Below are positions 35,179 to 44,310 of a DNA stretch of 64,000 bases, piece after piece. The stretch covers positions 1 through 64,000 of the forward strand of contig CAIYRS010000001.1 in the NCBI GenBank assembly GCA_903928685.1, read 5' to 3'. Each line of letters starts with the position of its first letter. The stretch's first letter is position 1. The position numbers were made by a program, and so were the translations under genes. The notes under the pieces were generated by a model, which did no database searches, was not told where the DNA came from, and saw nothing but the letters and a program-made list of their open reading frames with translations. The DNA comes from an uncultured Methylococcaceae bacterium (GTDB lineage Bacteria > Pseudomonadota > Gammaproteobacteria > Methylococcales > Methylomonadaceae).

Positions 35179-35218
35179 GCCAATAAAAAAGCCGCTTAAA
35201 AGCGGCTTTTTTATTGGC
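35179..35218. terminator. strong bidirectional intrinsic terminator
   Basis: Two 19-bp arms (35179-35197 and 35200-35218; GC core GCCGCTT/AAGCGGC) pair around a 2-nt loop, with a run of six As and six Ts flanking the GC core, so it can act from either strand. It closes the Anbu cluster. Confidence 0.85.
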
Positions 35219-35319
35219 TTAATTATAGAAATTTAATTGATGCCATCGCTTTAGCAAATGCTAAGGGTTTGCATGGTTTTGCTTGATCCCACGGCTAGAC
35301 GCACAGATATACAGTGCGC

Positions 35320-35517
35320 TTACGATGGCTGCCATTCCATTGTTTCGTAGTTGTATGCCCAGTAATCTGCTTCACTTAAATCTATCGCTATCAATATCTC
35401 GATTCGCAGCTCAGCCTTCTTCGGCATATATAACTTTGCAGCTTCTTTTGCATCTTCCATTGCTCGATAGTGAGATATTTCTCTACCCACATAAAGCCTG
35501 AAGTTTTCTTTATCCAT
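35320..35517 (-). CDS. small hypothetical protein
   Basis: A 65-aa soluble, charged protein (MDKENFRLYVGREISHY) ending DYWAYNYETMEWQPS. The composition and absence of repeats look like a real protein, but no clear ribosome-binding site precedes the ATG. The overlapping plus-strand frame (35283-35501) looks less protein-like. Family not recognised. It could be cotranscribed with nothing, since waaC lies upstream on the same strand with a different end. Confidence 0.45.
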   Translation of the reverse strand: MDKENFRLYVGREISHYRAMEDAKEAAKLYMPKKAELRIEILIAIDLSEADYWAYNYETMEWQPS

Positions 35518-35579
35518 AGATGAGTCTAACTTTTTTGTTAATTATAACCAGCTTTAACTAAATTGCTATTTATAAACGC

Positions 35580-36752
35580 TCATGTTTCCAAATTAGTGTA
35601 AGGCAATCCAAAAATTTCCCCGCTGAGCAAAAAGAAATCATCCATATCGATATTGATTAAAGAATTGGCAATATCGTCAAGCAAGCTATTGTCGACATCC
35701 TTAACTAAAGAATGCTCTGTTGATGATTGTATATTGGCTTGGTCAGATAGCGATTTTTCAGCTAATAAAGTTTCCGCCATAGCAATAATTTCTTGTTCAT
35801 CAATTTCGCAGATAGAAAAATCTTGTTTGTTGAGTTTGAAGGGATTGACTTCAGACGCGGATTTAATGGTTTTATTGATAGGGGTTTGGTAGACGCGGCT
35901 TACAGGCGTCGGCCCAAAAATGGTGATAGAAGGACGGTTTAACCCCCAAGCCATGTGGGTAGGGCCAGTATCATTGCCAATGACTAAATCCGCTTTTGCA
36001 ATCAAAGCTTTAAGGCTGTTTAAATCCAGTTTTGGCATGATTTGCACATATTCCGTCTGGTCGCACATCCATTCGGCTTTTTTGCGTTCGCTATCGTTAC
36101 CCCAAACAATCAAGCAATTTTGTTTTAACGCTTCGGCAATTTTTACAAATTTCTCAATCGGATAATTTCGGCTTTCCCACGTTGAGCCAATCACTAAAAC
36201 AATATTCTTTATGTTTCTGTGCAAATACAGGTTAATCCGTTCATCTTCATCCTTAAAAAATAAGAACGGTTTTTTTGCCAGAACTTTTTCGCGGTTAATG
36301 CTGATATTTAGTGGTTGCGTCAATACCGTGGTATTGCGGTCTATGGTGTTGGCATCGTAAGGGACGGCAACTTTAACGCTGTAAAGCCAAGAAGCCGCCT
36401 GTTCGCGGATGGAATTGGAATCAAAACCGGAAACATTATTGCCTAATAAACGCGCGGTAATTGACGACTTTAATAAGCCTTGGGCATCAATCACCAAATC
36501 ATAATGTTTGCTGGCATAACGCCTCAGCCGCTTTATTTCTGCCAAAATGCCGATTTTATTGGTTTTTAAGGCTTTTATGTCAACTGTGAGAACGTTGTCT
36601 ATATCTGGCTGATGTTTGAGCACGTCGGCAAAACGTTGCTCTACTACCCAATCTATTTGGGCGTCTGGATGTTGTTCTTTGATGAATTGTAAGGCGACCA
36701 TGGCATGAACAATGTCACCTAGCGCGGATAATTTAACGATGGCGATTTTCAT
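35580..36752 (-). CDS. waaC: lipopolysaccharide heptosyltransferase I
   Basis: Adds the first heptose to Kdo2-lipid A on the inner face of the inner membrane. Family segments: MKIAIVKLSALGDIVHAMVAL; VIDAQGLLKSSITARLLG; and ADLVIGNDTGPTHMAWGL near the sugar-nucleotide site. The protein is 390 aa, about 60 residues longer than usual. The extra C-terminal tail is acidic and Ser-rich (DDIANSLINIDMDDFFLLSG) and has no match I know. The start overlaps waaF by 4 nt in the ilvE-waaF-waaC operon. Confidence 0.92.
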   Translation of the reverse strand: MKIAIVKLSALGDIVHAMVALQFIKEQHPDAQIDWVVEQRFADVLKHQPDIDNVLTVDIKALKTNKIGILAEIKRLRRYASKHYDLVIDAQGLLKSSITARLLGNNVSGFDSNSIREQAASWLYSVKVAVPYDANTIDRNTTVLTQPLNISINREKVLAKKPFLFFKDEDERINLYLHRNIKNIVLVIGSTWESRNYPIEKFVKIAEALKQNCLIVWGNDSERKKAEWMCDQTEYVQIMPKLDLNSLKALIAKADLVIGNDTGPTHMAWGLNRPSITIFGPTPVSRVYQTPINKTIKSASEVNPFKLNKQDFSICEIDEQEIIAMAETLLAEKSLSDQANIQSSTEHSLVKDVDNSLLDDIANSLINIDMDDFFLLSGEIFGLPYTNLET

Positions 36753-37753
36753 GAGGGCAATAATTCCAGAATATGTCCAGGTTTAATGCGGTGTAAACAG
36801 TCGGTATGCCCTAACGGACAGGTGCGCTGGAAACAGGGCGAACAAGGCAAATTTAAAGAGACGATTTTGGCTTTCGCGGTAAGAGGTGGTGTAAATCCGG
36901 GGTCAGATGAGCCATATAATGCAATCACAGGCAAATCTAAAGCCGCTGCTACGTGCATTAACCCGGAATCATTACTGACGACGGCACTTGCCACCGATAA
37001 TAAATCAACCGCTTCAGCTAATGATGTCCTGCCTGTGAAATCAATGCAAGCATTTGATGACAAATGATTAATTTCAGAGGCAATTGCTTGGTCTTTGGTA
37101 GAGCCAAATAGACAAACTTGCCAACCTTGATTTAGTTTTTCCTTCGCCAATTCTGCAAAATGGCTGCTAGGCCAGCGTTTGGCTTCGCCGTATTCGGCGC
37201 CAGGGCAGAGCGCGAGGATATTTGCAGGTAGTTTGATAGCGAATTTATCTAATACCGCTTGGCGTTGCTCAGGGCTGACGCTAAGCAGGGGTGACAGATA
37301 AGGCGTTGGCAATTCAGCTTTTTTCGCATGACCTAAGGCAACAAAGCGTTGCACAGTCATCGTTAACAGGGATTTATCCAGCTTGCGGGCATCATTTAGC
37401 AAGCCCCAGCGGCATTCGCCGACATAGCCAGTGCGGGTTGCGATGTTGGCAAAAAACGGTACTAACGCCGATTTCCACGAGTTGGGTAGAACAATACTAT
37501 GACTGTAGCGTTCACTGCGTAGCTGTTTGCCGAGCTTAACCCGTTCTAGCAAACCCAATTGCCCGTGCGTTAGTGGCATGGCGATGGCGCGGCGCACTTC
37601 CGGCATACGCTCTAGCAAACCGAATGTCCATGCAGGTGCAAGCACATCAATTTGGCAATCAGGCGCGTCTGCTTTCAGTTGTAAAAACAAACTTTGCGCC
37701 ATGACCATGTCGCCGACCCATGACGGGCCGACGATGAGGATTTTCTTAACCAA
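36749..37753 (-). CDS. waaF: lipopolysaccharide heptosyltransferase II
   Basis: Adds the second heptose of the LPS inner core. Diagnostic segments: ILIVGPSWVGDMVMAQSLF at the N-terminus; LCPGAEYGEAKRWPS in the middle; and VVSNDSGLMHVAAALD near the C-terminus. The Cys-rich LPCSPCFQRTCPLGH is the usual tail feature of WaaF. At 334 aa the length is normal. It overlaps waaC by 4 nt and ilvE by 8 nt, so the three genes are translationally coupled. Confidence 0.95.
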   Translation of the reverse strand: MVKKILIVGPSWVGDMVMAQSLFLQLKADAPDCQIDVLAPAWTFGLLERMPEVRRAIAMPLTHGQLGLLERVKLGKQLRSERYSHSIVLPNSWKSALVPFFANIATRTGYVGECRWGLLNDARKLDKSLLTMTVQRFVALGHAKKAELPTPYLSPLLSVSPEQRQAVLDKFAIKLPANILALCPGAEYGEAKRWPSSHFAELAKEKLNQGWQVCLFGSTKDQAIASEINHLSSNACIDFTGRTSLAEAVDLLSVASAVVSNDSGLMHVAAALDLPVIALYGSSDPGFTPPLTAKAKIVSLNLPCSPCFQRTCPLGHTDCLHRIKPGHILELLPS

Positions 37754-38669
37754 CGTAAGTTAACCAATCCGCGTGGTTATCACTGCGCCCATAAACAGCA
37801 TCGAAATACAGCGACTGTAATTGTTGAGTGATTGGCCCACGGCTACCTGTGCCGATGGCGCGGTTATCCAATTCCCGAATCGGCGTGACTTCGGCAGCAG
37901 AGCCTGTGAAGAAGGCTTCATCGGCGCAATAAATTTCGTCGCGGGTAATGCGTTTTTCCACTACTTCGTAACCTTGTTCACGGGCGATTTTCATCACTGT
38001 GTCGCGGGTAATGCCTTCGAGGGCAGAAGTGGTTTCTGGGGTGAAAATTTTGCCGTCGCGGATGATAAACAGGTTTTCCGCACTACCTTCGGCGGCAAAG
38101 CCTTCGTGGTCTAGCATTAAGGCTTCGTCATAACCGTTCGACAAGGCTTCTTGTAATGCCAAAATGGAATTGATGTAATTGCCATTGGCTTTGGCTTTGC
38201 ACATGGTGCTGTTGTGGTGGTTACGCGTGTATGAAGACGTGCGGATGCGGATGCCTTTTTCAATACTTTCTGCGCCTAAATACGCGCCCCAAGGCCAAGC
38301 GGCAACCATGACGTGGACTTTCAAATTATCGGCGCGTAAACCCATGCCTTCAGAACCATAAAAGCACATGGTACGAATATAAGCACTTTCAAGATTGTTT
38401 TTCACCAAGGCATCGCATTGCGCTTGGTTGATGTCGTCTTTGCTGAACGGCATTTTCATATTCATGATATGCGCGGAACGGAACAGGCGGTCAGTATGCT
38501 CTTGCATTCTGAATACCGCAGGGCCTTGGCTGGCGTTGTAAGCACGGATACCTTCAAACACGCCCAAACCGTAATGCAGGGTATGCGTTAACACATGGAC
38601 TTTCGCTTCGCGCCACTCAACCCATTGTCCATCCAGCCAAATAACGCCGTCTCTATCGTCCATCGTCAT
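37746..38669 (-). CDS. ilvE: branched-chain amino acid aminotransferase
   Basis: PLP enzyme that makes valine, leucine and isoleucine from their keto acids. The segment HTLHYGLGVFEGIRAY and the PLP-lysine region CKAKANGNYINSILA are clear, as are GFAAEGSAENLF and FTGSAAEVTPI. At 307 aa it is normal length. The ATG at 38669 has GGAG about 10 nt upstream; a second ATG lies two codons in. Its stop overlaps waaF by 8 nt. It provides amino acids while its operon partners build LPS; the link is conserved in relatives but not mechanistic. Confidence 0.96.
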   Translation of the reverse strand: MTMDDRDGVIWLDGQWVEWREAKVHVLTHTLHYGLGVFEGIRAYNASQGPAVFRMQEHTDRLFRSAHIMNMKMPFSKDDINQAQCDALVKNNLESAYIRTMCFYGSEGMGLRADNLKVHVMVAAWPWGAYLGAESIEKGIRIRTSSYTRNHHNSTMCKAKANGNYINSILALQEALSNGYDEALMLDHEGFAAEGSAENLFIIRDGKIFTPETTSALEGITRDTVMKIAREQGYEVVEKRITRDEIYCADEAFFTGSAAEVTPIRELDNRAIGTGSRGPITQQLQSLYFDAVYGRSDNHADWLTYVG

Positions 38670-38858
38670 CGTTTGTTCTCCACCTTGCAGTAAGTCTATT
38701 GTAAATGGCTTAGTTTACTATAAAGTCCATAGCAGCAATACTGAGTTTGCAGCATAAAATAGCTGAATAAGCAAAGATTCGGTCTTGGGCTGGGATGACG
38801 GATATACTAGAAGGCGAAAGGCGGCGTTGATTTTTTTGCCTTGTGCTTTATTAACTGA

Positions 38859-39143
38859 CGTTACGCAGTAACGCGCTGTTTCCCCGTTTGCCGCGTCGAG
38901 CACCGGAGCATTTGTCGGGAATAGCCCGAAGGGGTGCGGCAGGGAAGCCGCACGGCGGCAGATGGGCAGGAAGCCCATTCTGCCGTCCCCCGACAAATGC
39001 GAGGAGCGCAAGACATGAGCGGTAATCGGGCCGCCTTTTCTTTGGCTACTTTCTTTTGGCGGCGCAAAAGAAAGTAGCTCGCCTTCGGGTGCGAGAACCC
39101 GATTTAAAAACTGTCGCGACAGCGACTCATTATTGTTTACTTT
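38859..39143. repeat. ~285-bp GC-rich dispersed repeat, copy 2 (inverted relative to copy 1)
   Basis: It runs antiparallel to 21436-21718 with the same block order and small substitutions. It fills the gap between ilvE and queF with flanking AT-rich sequence. No real gene is seen in 38670-39307; the 158-aa open frame on the minus strand across it is rejected. Confidence 0.8.
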
Positions 39144-39307
39144 CGTCTCACAAAAGCAAGTGCGTAACATCACCACGCTCCAGCGTAGGAACAATATTCG
39201 TCGCTTTCATAGACAAGCACAAACAACCACCCGCATCACTCGAAAACAGCCAACACTTCGGGTACACTGCCTGATAAACCAATCACCACTTATATAATGG
39301 ATAAACC

Positions 39308-39697
39308 ATGACCACCAGACCAAGTAAAGACTTAGAAACCTTTGAAAACCCACAGCCCAGCCGCGATTACACCATCCGTATCGACATCCCCGAATTCACC
39401 TGTTTATGCCCAAAAACCGGACAACCGGATTTTGCCACCATCCAAATCGAATACGTGCCTGCGGCCTTATGCGTGGAATTGAAAGCCTTAAAATTGTATA
39501 TGTGGGCGTTCCGCGACCAAGGCGCATTCCATGAAGCCGTCACCAACGAAATCTTGAACGACATCGTTGCTGCCATCGCCCCCAACTTTATGCGTATCCG
39601 CGCTGAATTCAATGTCCGTGGCGGCATTTACACCACCGTTATCGTTGAACACAAAAACCCTGACTGGCACGCGCCGGAATTAGTCAATCTGCCTTAA
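39308..39697 (+). CDS. queF: NADPH-dependent 7-cyano-7-deazaguanine reductase, short (YkvM) type
   Basis: Reduces preQ0 to preQ1 in queuosine biosynthesis. The catalytic Cys is in [14 protein letters not shown], and the substrate-binding Glu in [20 protein letters not shown]; the Asp for proton transfer is in the PDFA segment. The single-domain 129-aa form is the short (Bacillus-like) type rather than the long E. coli type. psd follows 7 nt after its stop. Confidence 0.95.
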   Translation: MTTRPSKDLETFENPQPSRDYTIRIDIPEFTCLCPKTGQPDFATIQIEYVPAALCVELKALKLYMWAFRDQGAFHEAVTNEILNDIVAAIAPNFMRIRAEFNVRGGIYTTVIVEHKNPDWHAPELVNLP

Positions 39698-39704
39698 GCC
39701 CACC

Positions 39705-40562
39705 ATGAGCCTAAAAGAAAACCTGATTGCTTTGCCGCAATATTTGCTGCCACAACATACCTTGTCCAACTGGCTAGCCAAACTCACCCACTCAAAAAAT
39801 CCGCTGATAAAAAACCCATTCATCAAGCAGATTATCAAGATTTATGGCGTGGATATGAGCGAAGCCCTAGAGCCAAACCCTAGCCAATACGCCAGCTTTA
39901 ACCAGTTTTTTACCCGCGAATTAAGGCCTGATGCCAGACCGTTGACCACCGAAAAATTCGCAGTTGCCAGCCCTGCCGATGGCGTAGTCAGCCAAGCGGG
40001 AGCGATTACTGACGGCGAAATATTTCAAGCCAAAGGCAAAAGCTTTACCGCCACCGCCTTGCTGGGCAGCGCCGAACGCGCCAGCGCCTTTAACAACGGC
40101 ATTTTCAGCACCATTTATTTATCGCCCAAAGATTACCATCGCCTGCACATGCCGCTAACCGGAACACTGCGGGAAATGGTTCATATCCCCGGCAAATTGT
40201 TCAGTGTCAATGGCGCAACCACCAATGCCGTACCGGGCTTGTTTGCCCGTAACGAACGGGTAGTCGCCATTTTCGACACCGAAGTCGGCCCGATGGCCTT
40301 GGTATTGGTCGGCGCGATTTTTGTCTCCAGCATAGAAACCGTCTGGCACGGCGTGGTAACCCCGCCAACTATCCGCACGGCGCGTAGCTGGCAATACCAA
40401 GATGCCGCGCCGACCATCAATATCGGCGAAGAAATGGGGCGCTTTAATATGGGCTCAACCATTATCATGCTGTTTGGTAAAGACAAAGTTGAATGGCAGC
40501 CGCAACTTGCCGCCGGACGCGCGGTAAAACTCGGTGAATTGATAGGCCACTGCCTCAGGTAA
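39705..40562 (+). CDS. psd: phosphatidylserine decarboxylase, pyruvoyl enzyme
   Basis: Makes phosphatidylethanolamine at the inner membrane. Family segments: FNQFFTRELRPDARP; the catalytic His region YLSPKDYHRLHMP; and the self-cleavage site MGST (after RFN), where the Ser becomes the pyruvoyl group. The usual LGST is MGST here. At 285 aa it is normal length. It lies 7 nt after queF and 8 nt before the ABC transporter gene. Confidence 0.95.
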   Translation: MSLKENLIALPQYLLPQHTLSNWLAKLTHSKNPLIKNPFIKQIIKIYGVDMSEALEPNPSQYASFNQFFTRELRPDARPLTTEKFAVASPADGVVSQAGAITDGEIFQAKGKSFTATALLGSAERASAFNNGIFSTIYLSPKDYHRLHMPLTGTLREMVHIPGKLFSVNGATTNAVPGLFARNERVVAIFDTEVGPMALVLVGAIFVSSIETVWHGVVTPPTIRTARSWQYQDAAPTINIGEEMGRFNMGSTIIMLFGKDKVEWQPQLAAGRAVKLGELIGHCLR

Positions 40563-40570
40563 ATACGCGC

Positions 40571-42193
40571 ATGAACAAACCGCTATTAGTCATAGATCAG
40601 CTTACTATCTGCTTCAACCAACATAACACCGTGGTTGACGGCTTAAGCTTGTCGATAGCGGCAGGCGAAACCTTTGCTTTAGTGGGCGAATCCGGCTCCG
40701 GCAAATCCATCACCGCCTTGTCAGTGTTAGGATTATTGCCCAATGGTGCCAACATCACCCACGGCGCTATCCATTTAAACGGCGTAAACCTCAGCACCAG
40801 CAGCGAAGCGGAATTATGCAAAATTCGCGGACGGCGTATCGGCTTTGTCTTCCAAGACCCGTTCGTGTCCTTGAATCCGGTGATGACCATCGGCAGCCAA
40901 TTGGCAGAAACGTTAAACCTGCATTTTTCGCTAAGCCCTACGGAATTAAAACAACGTTTGCTGGAATTGCTACAGCAGGTGGAGCTGCCTGATCCCGAAC
41001 AAAAACTCCGCGCCTACCCGCACCAATTGTCTGGCGGGCAACGGCAACGGGTCATGATTGCCTTGGCGTTGGCAGGCCAGCCGGATTTACTGATTGCCGA
41101 CGAACCAACCACCGCCTTGGATGTCACCATCCAAGCGCAAATCTTAGCCTTGCTGAAAACCATCCAACAACGTACTGGCATGGCCTTATGGCTGATTAGC
41201 CATGATTTGGCCTTAGTATCGACCATTGCCGACCGCGTTGCCGTCATGCAAACGGGCAAACTGGTGGAAAGCGGCAGCACCGCCGATTTTTTACACACCC
41301 CCAAACACCCCTACACCCGCAAACTACTAGCCGCCTTGCCCGACATCGGCAGCGCCGGAAAATCCACCCGTGCCGCCAGCCCGGTTTTGCTGGAAGTACG
41401 CGATTTCCATTGCCATTACCCTATCCGCAAAGGCCTGTTCAAACGTGTAGTTGGTGCGGTGCGGGCGGTTGATGGCGTTAGCTTGCAAATCCAACGCGGC
41501 AAAACTTTGGCGTTGGTGGGCGAATCGGGCTGTGGCAAAACCACGCTAGGCAAAAGCCTGTTGAATTTACTGCCCGGCATTACCAGCGGACAAGTATGGC
41601 TAGATGGCGTCGAGTTAACCGCTTTGACTGGCGAAGCGTTGCGCCGAAAACGCGCCGATATGCAGATTATTTTTCAAGACCCGTTCGCCTCCATGAATCC
41701 GCGCATGTTGGTCAGCGACATCATCGCCGAAGGTTTGGACGCCTTACATCCTACCGACTCGGAAACCCGCAAAAACAAAATCGCGCAATTGCTGTCCTCA
41801 GTAAATCTGCCAGAAGATGCCGCCTTACGTTATCCGCATGAGTTTTCCGGCGGACAGCGGCAACGGATTTGTATCGCTAGAGCCTTAGCGGTCAATCCTA
41901 AGCTGATTATTTGCGACGAGCCCACCAGTGCCTTAGATGTCTCGGTACAAGCACAAATCATCCAGTTGCTGAAACAATTGCAGCAACACCAAGGCTTAAG
42001 CTATTTATTTATCAGCCATGATTTAGCGGTAGTGGCAGAACTAGCAGATGACATTGCCGTGATGTATCAAGGCAAGATTGTTGAACAAGGGCCGACTGGG
42101 CAAATCATTAACCAACCACAACACCCTTACACCCAAAAATTACTGGCGGCTGTGCCTGTGATGGCTAAAGACGAAATATTGGTAGTGAGTTAA
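40571..42193 (+). CDS. peptide ABC transporter ATP-binding protein, duplicated (YejF/DppDF-type)
   Basis: A 540-aa protein with two complete ABC ATPase domains: Walker A GESGSGKS and signature LSGGQRQRV in the first (residues about 1-260), and GESGCGKT with FSGGQRQRI in the second (about 275-540). This fused form is typical of the Yej/oligopeptide importer family. No permease or binding-protein gene is adjacent, so its partners must be elsewhere. It lies 8 nt after psd, an unusual companion. Confidence 0.9.
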   Translation: MNKPLLVIDQLTICFNQHNTVVDGLSLSIAAGETFALVGESGSGKSITALSVLGLLPNGANITHGAIHLNGVNLSTSSEAELCKIRGRRIGFVFQDPFVSLNPVMTIGSQLAETLNLHFSLSPTELKQRLLELLQQVELPDPEQKLRAYPHQLSGGQRQRVMIALALAGQPDLLIADEPTTALDVTIQAQILALLKTIQQRTGMALWLISHDLALVSTIADRVAVMQTGKLVESGSTADFLHTPKHPYTRKLLAALPDIGSAGKSTRAASPVLLEVRDFHCHYPIRKGLFKRVVGAVRAVDGVSLQIQRGKTLALVGESGCGKTTLGKSLLNLLPGITSGQVWLDGVELTALTGEALRRKRADMQIIFQDPFASMNPRMLVSDIIAEGLDALHPTDSETRKNKIAQLLSSVNLPEDAALRYPHEFSGGQRQRICIARALAVNPKLIICDEPTSALDVSVQAQIIQLLKQLQQHQGLSYLFISHDLAVVAELADDIAVMYQGKIVEQGPTGQIINQPQHPYTQKLLAAVPVMAKDEILVVS

Positions 42194-42237
42194 ATCTGTC
42201 ATTTCGGCCTAGCACTCAGCCAATGTAGATTTCTCTG

Positions 42238-42568
42238 TTATTTTCGTAGGGGCGAGCGGCGGCTCGACTTGTCGCGACAGAATAATGCAATAGGATGCGC
42301 CGAGGAAACACGCGAACGATGCCTCCCCGTTCGGCAAATCCTATAAGCGCATCTTATGGATTTGCACCATTGATAATTTGGATGTTTTTCACCTTATTCT
42401 CCAACTAACGACCAGTAGCGTAGGATGGTTTCGCGCCAGCAAACCGCCATCACTAATGTAACATCAAGGCTTCGAAATGGTGGATTGCTGGCGCAAATCC
42501 ACCTTACATTCATCAGGCTTACAGGTTATTTTCGTAGCGGCGAGCGGCTGCTCGCCTTGTCGCGACAG
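42238..42568. repeat. intergenic repeat block (two copies of a 42-bp GC-rich unit)
   Basis: Two near-identical units (42238-42280 and 42527-42568) share GGCGAGCGGC then GCTCG and TTGTCGCGACAG. Between them lies an inverted pair around GGCGCAAATCC. The 42194-42642 gap otherwise has no gene; the short plus-strand frame at 42425 overlaps the repeats and is not supported. Confidence 0.6.
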
Positions 42569-42642
42569 GGGTTGGTACGCATTCTTAAAATGACAGATAG
42601 CCTACGCCCCCTTCGGGTACGGGATTAGATGAGTAACCACAC

Positions 42643-44277
42643 TTACTCCACCAAAAAGTCCCGCATCATCCCCATGTCCTCATGCTCCAAGTTGTGGCAG
42701 TGGTACATGAACAATCCTTTAAAATCTTGGAACGGTTTGATAATCCGCACCGTCTCGCCCGGCATTACCAATACGGTATCTTTTAATCCGCTGTCAATAA
42801 AACCGTCCCGGACACTGGCATAGGCTTCATCGTGGGCAGGGGCGGTACGGCTGAGGATTTGGAACTGTTGCCCGTGCAAATGGATGGGATGCGCCATCGA
42901 CATCATCCCGCCGCCCATACCACCACGCATGCCTCCCATGCCGTGGCGCATTCCACCCATACCGCCATGCCCCATCATGCCGCCTTCATGGGAAATCTCC
43001 AACAATTGCACTGTGTTGACCGGAATCCGCTCGGATGGCAAAACATCGTTGTAGGCATAAGGCCGACCGTTTAAGGTCATTGCCATCGGCGATTCACCAA
43101 TGGCAATCGGCACTGGCTTTTCGGGATTGGCAGTGTCTTGCAGTGTGTAACGCTTGAAGTGGCTCAATATGGCTGGGAGTTTGGGGCTGTCACTGACTTT
43201 GCGAGTAATTTTGAAGGTAAACACCGGATAATGGCTGCCGACGGGCAAGCCATTGCCTTGCATCATCATACCCATCATTGGCAACACTCCGCTAAATGGC
43301 AAACTGACCATGGTCAGCTCTGTGCCAACCGCCCGACCACTGAAATCCGCCCAAACATCCAAACGTTCGCCAGGGGCAAGCATGACATAAGGTTTCGTTT
43401 CAGGCCGCTCCAGCAAGCCGCCGTCCACACCAAGCACGGTCAACGGTGTGCCGTCATCCCAGGCTAATTTATAAATCCGCGCCGTCGAACCATTGAGCAA
43501 GCGTAAACGGTAAGCACGGCTGTCAACATCGACCTGCAAGTCTGCCCACCCATTAACCAAAATTCGGTCACCATAAAACCCCGCCATGCGGTCGTGCCGA
43601 TTACGCACATAAATCAATTGGTTTTGTGCATCAAATAATCGGTCTTGAATAACTAGCGGCAGCTCATACGCCCCGGACGGCAAACCCAACGCCGCCTCTT
43701 CGTCGTCATGCACAAACAACGCACCTGCCAAACCGTAGTAAACCTGCTTGGCGGTGGTTTCATGCGGATGGGGATGGTAAATATTGAGTCCGGCACGATT
43801 CACTACTTCAAATTCATAAACCCGTTTTTCGCCAGAGGCCACCGCATACAGTGGATGCCCATCCATATCCGCAGGCACATGCAGGCCATGCCAATGGGTA
43901 ATGCTTGTTTCAGGCAAGCCGTTATATAAATGAATGCGTACTTTCTGGCCTTGGTGCAAGCGGATGATCGGCCCTAGATACGAACTCGGAATTTCCGTTA
44001 CCGTTCCTGCCGAGCCATGCAGCAAATGGGCAGAATACTGCCAAACTCGGGTAGGCTCGCCGACCATAATTGCCACTGAACCGGGCTGGCAGCGCAGTTC
44101 AATTTCAACATCAGCCTTAAACGTCGGGTCGGCGCGGCGTTCTGGCATTTTGGGCATTTCCGGCATCCCTTCCATTGCCTGTAACCAGCCCGGTAACCCG
44201 GCATAAGCCAGCAAACCCAACCCAGTTTGCGTCAGAAAGCGGCGGCGGGACTTATCGCCATAAGAATTTGCAAACAT
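42643..44277 (-). CDS. multicopper oxidase, CueO/CopA-type, TAT-exported
   Basis: A 544-aa periplasmic copper enzyme that probably oxidises Cu(I) or organics to limit copper toxicity. The N-terminus has a twin-arginine signal (KSRRRFLTQTGLGLLAYAG). Copper ligands are in order: HWHGLHVPADMDG; HPHPHETT; HPIHLHGQQFQ; and MYHCHNLEHEDMGMM for the type 1/2/3 sites. A Met/Gly/His-rich insert (GGMGGMRHGMGGMRGGMGG) before the third motif resembles CueO's Met-rich copper segment. GAGGAGG lies before the ATG at 44277. Confidence 0.92.
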   Translation of the reverse strand: MFANSYGDKSRRRFLTQTGLGLLAYAGLPGWLQAMEGMPEMPKMPERRADPTFKADVEIELRCQPGSVAIMVGEPTRVWQYSAHLLHGSAGTVTEIPSSYLGPIIRLHQGQKVRIHLYNGLPETSITHWHGLHVPADMDGHPLYAVASGEKRVYEFEVVNRAGLNIYHPHPHETTAKQVYYGLAGALFVHDDEEAALGLPSGAYELPLVIQDRLFDAQNQLIYVRNRHDRMAGFYGDRILVNGWADLQVDVDSRAYRLRLLNGSTARIYKLAWDDGTPLTVLGVDGGLLERPETKPYVMLAPGERLDVWADFSGRAVGTELTMVSLPFSGVLPMMGMMMQGNGLPVGSHYPVFTFKITRKVSDSPKLPAILSHFKRYTLQDTANPEKPVPIAIGESPMAMTLNGRPYAYNDVLPSERIPVNTVQLLEISHEGGMMGHGGMGGMRHGMGGMRGGMGGGMMSMAHPIHLHGQQFQILSRTAPAHDEAYASVRDGFIDSGLKDTVLVMPGETVRIIKPFQDFKGLFMYHCHNLEHEDMGMMRDFLVE

Positions 44278-44296
44278 AAAACCTCCTCAGAAACAC

Positions 44297-44310
44297 TGTC
44301 ATAACTGACA
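44297..44310. promoter_or_regulatory. inverted repeat upstream of multicopper oxidase, possible operator
   Basis: TGTCA and TGACA flank a 4-nt centre, a form seen in some copper-response boxes. It lies about 20 nt upstream of the oxidase ATG, so it would overlap the transcript start or leader. The rest of the 44278-44944 gap is AT-rich with no supported gene; it probably holds the promoters of the oxidase and the methyltransferase. Confidence 0.25.

Noticed and set aside
35283-35501. 72-aa plus-strand open frame
   Set aside because: It overlaps a more protein-like minus-strand frame; composition and context do not support it.
38718-39194. 158-aa open frame on the minus strand between ilvE and queF
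   Set aside because: It lies across the ~285-bp GC-rich repeat; the same translation appears from the other copy at 21436-21718, so the frame is a by-product of repeat composition.
42425-42628. 67-aa plus-strand frame between the ABC transporter and multicopper oxidase
   Set aside because: It lies over intergenic repeats with no coding character.
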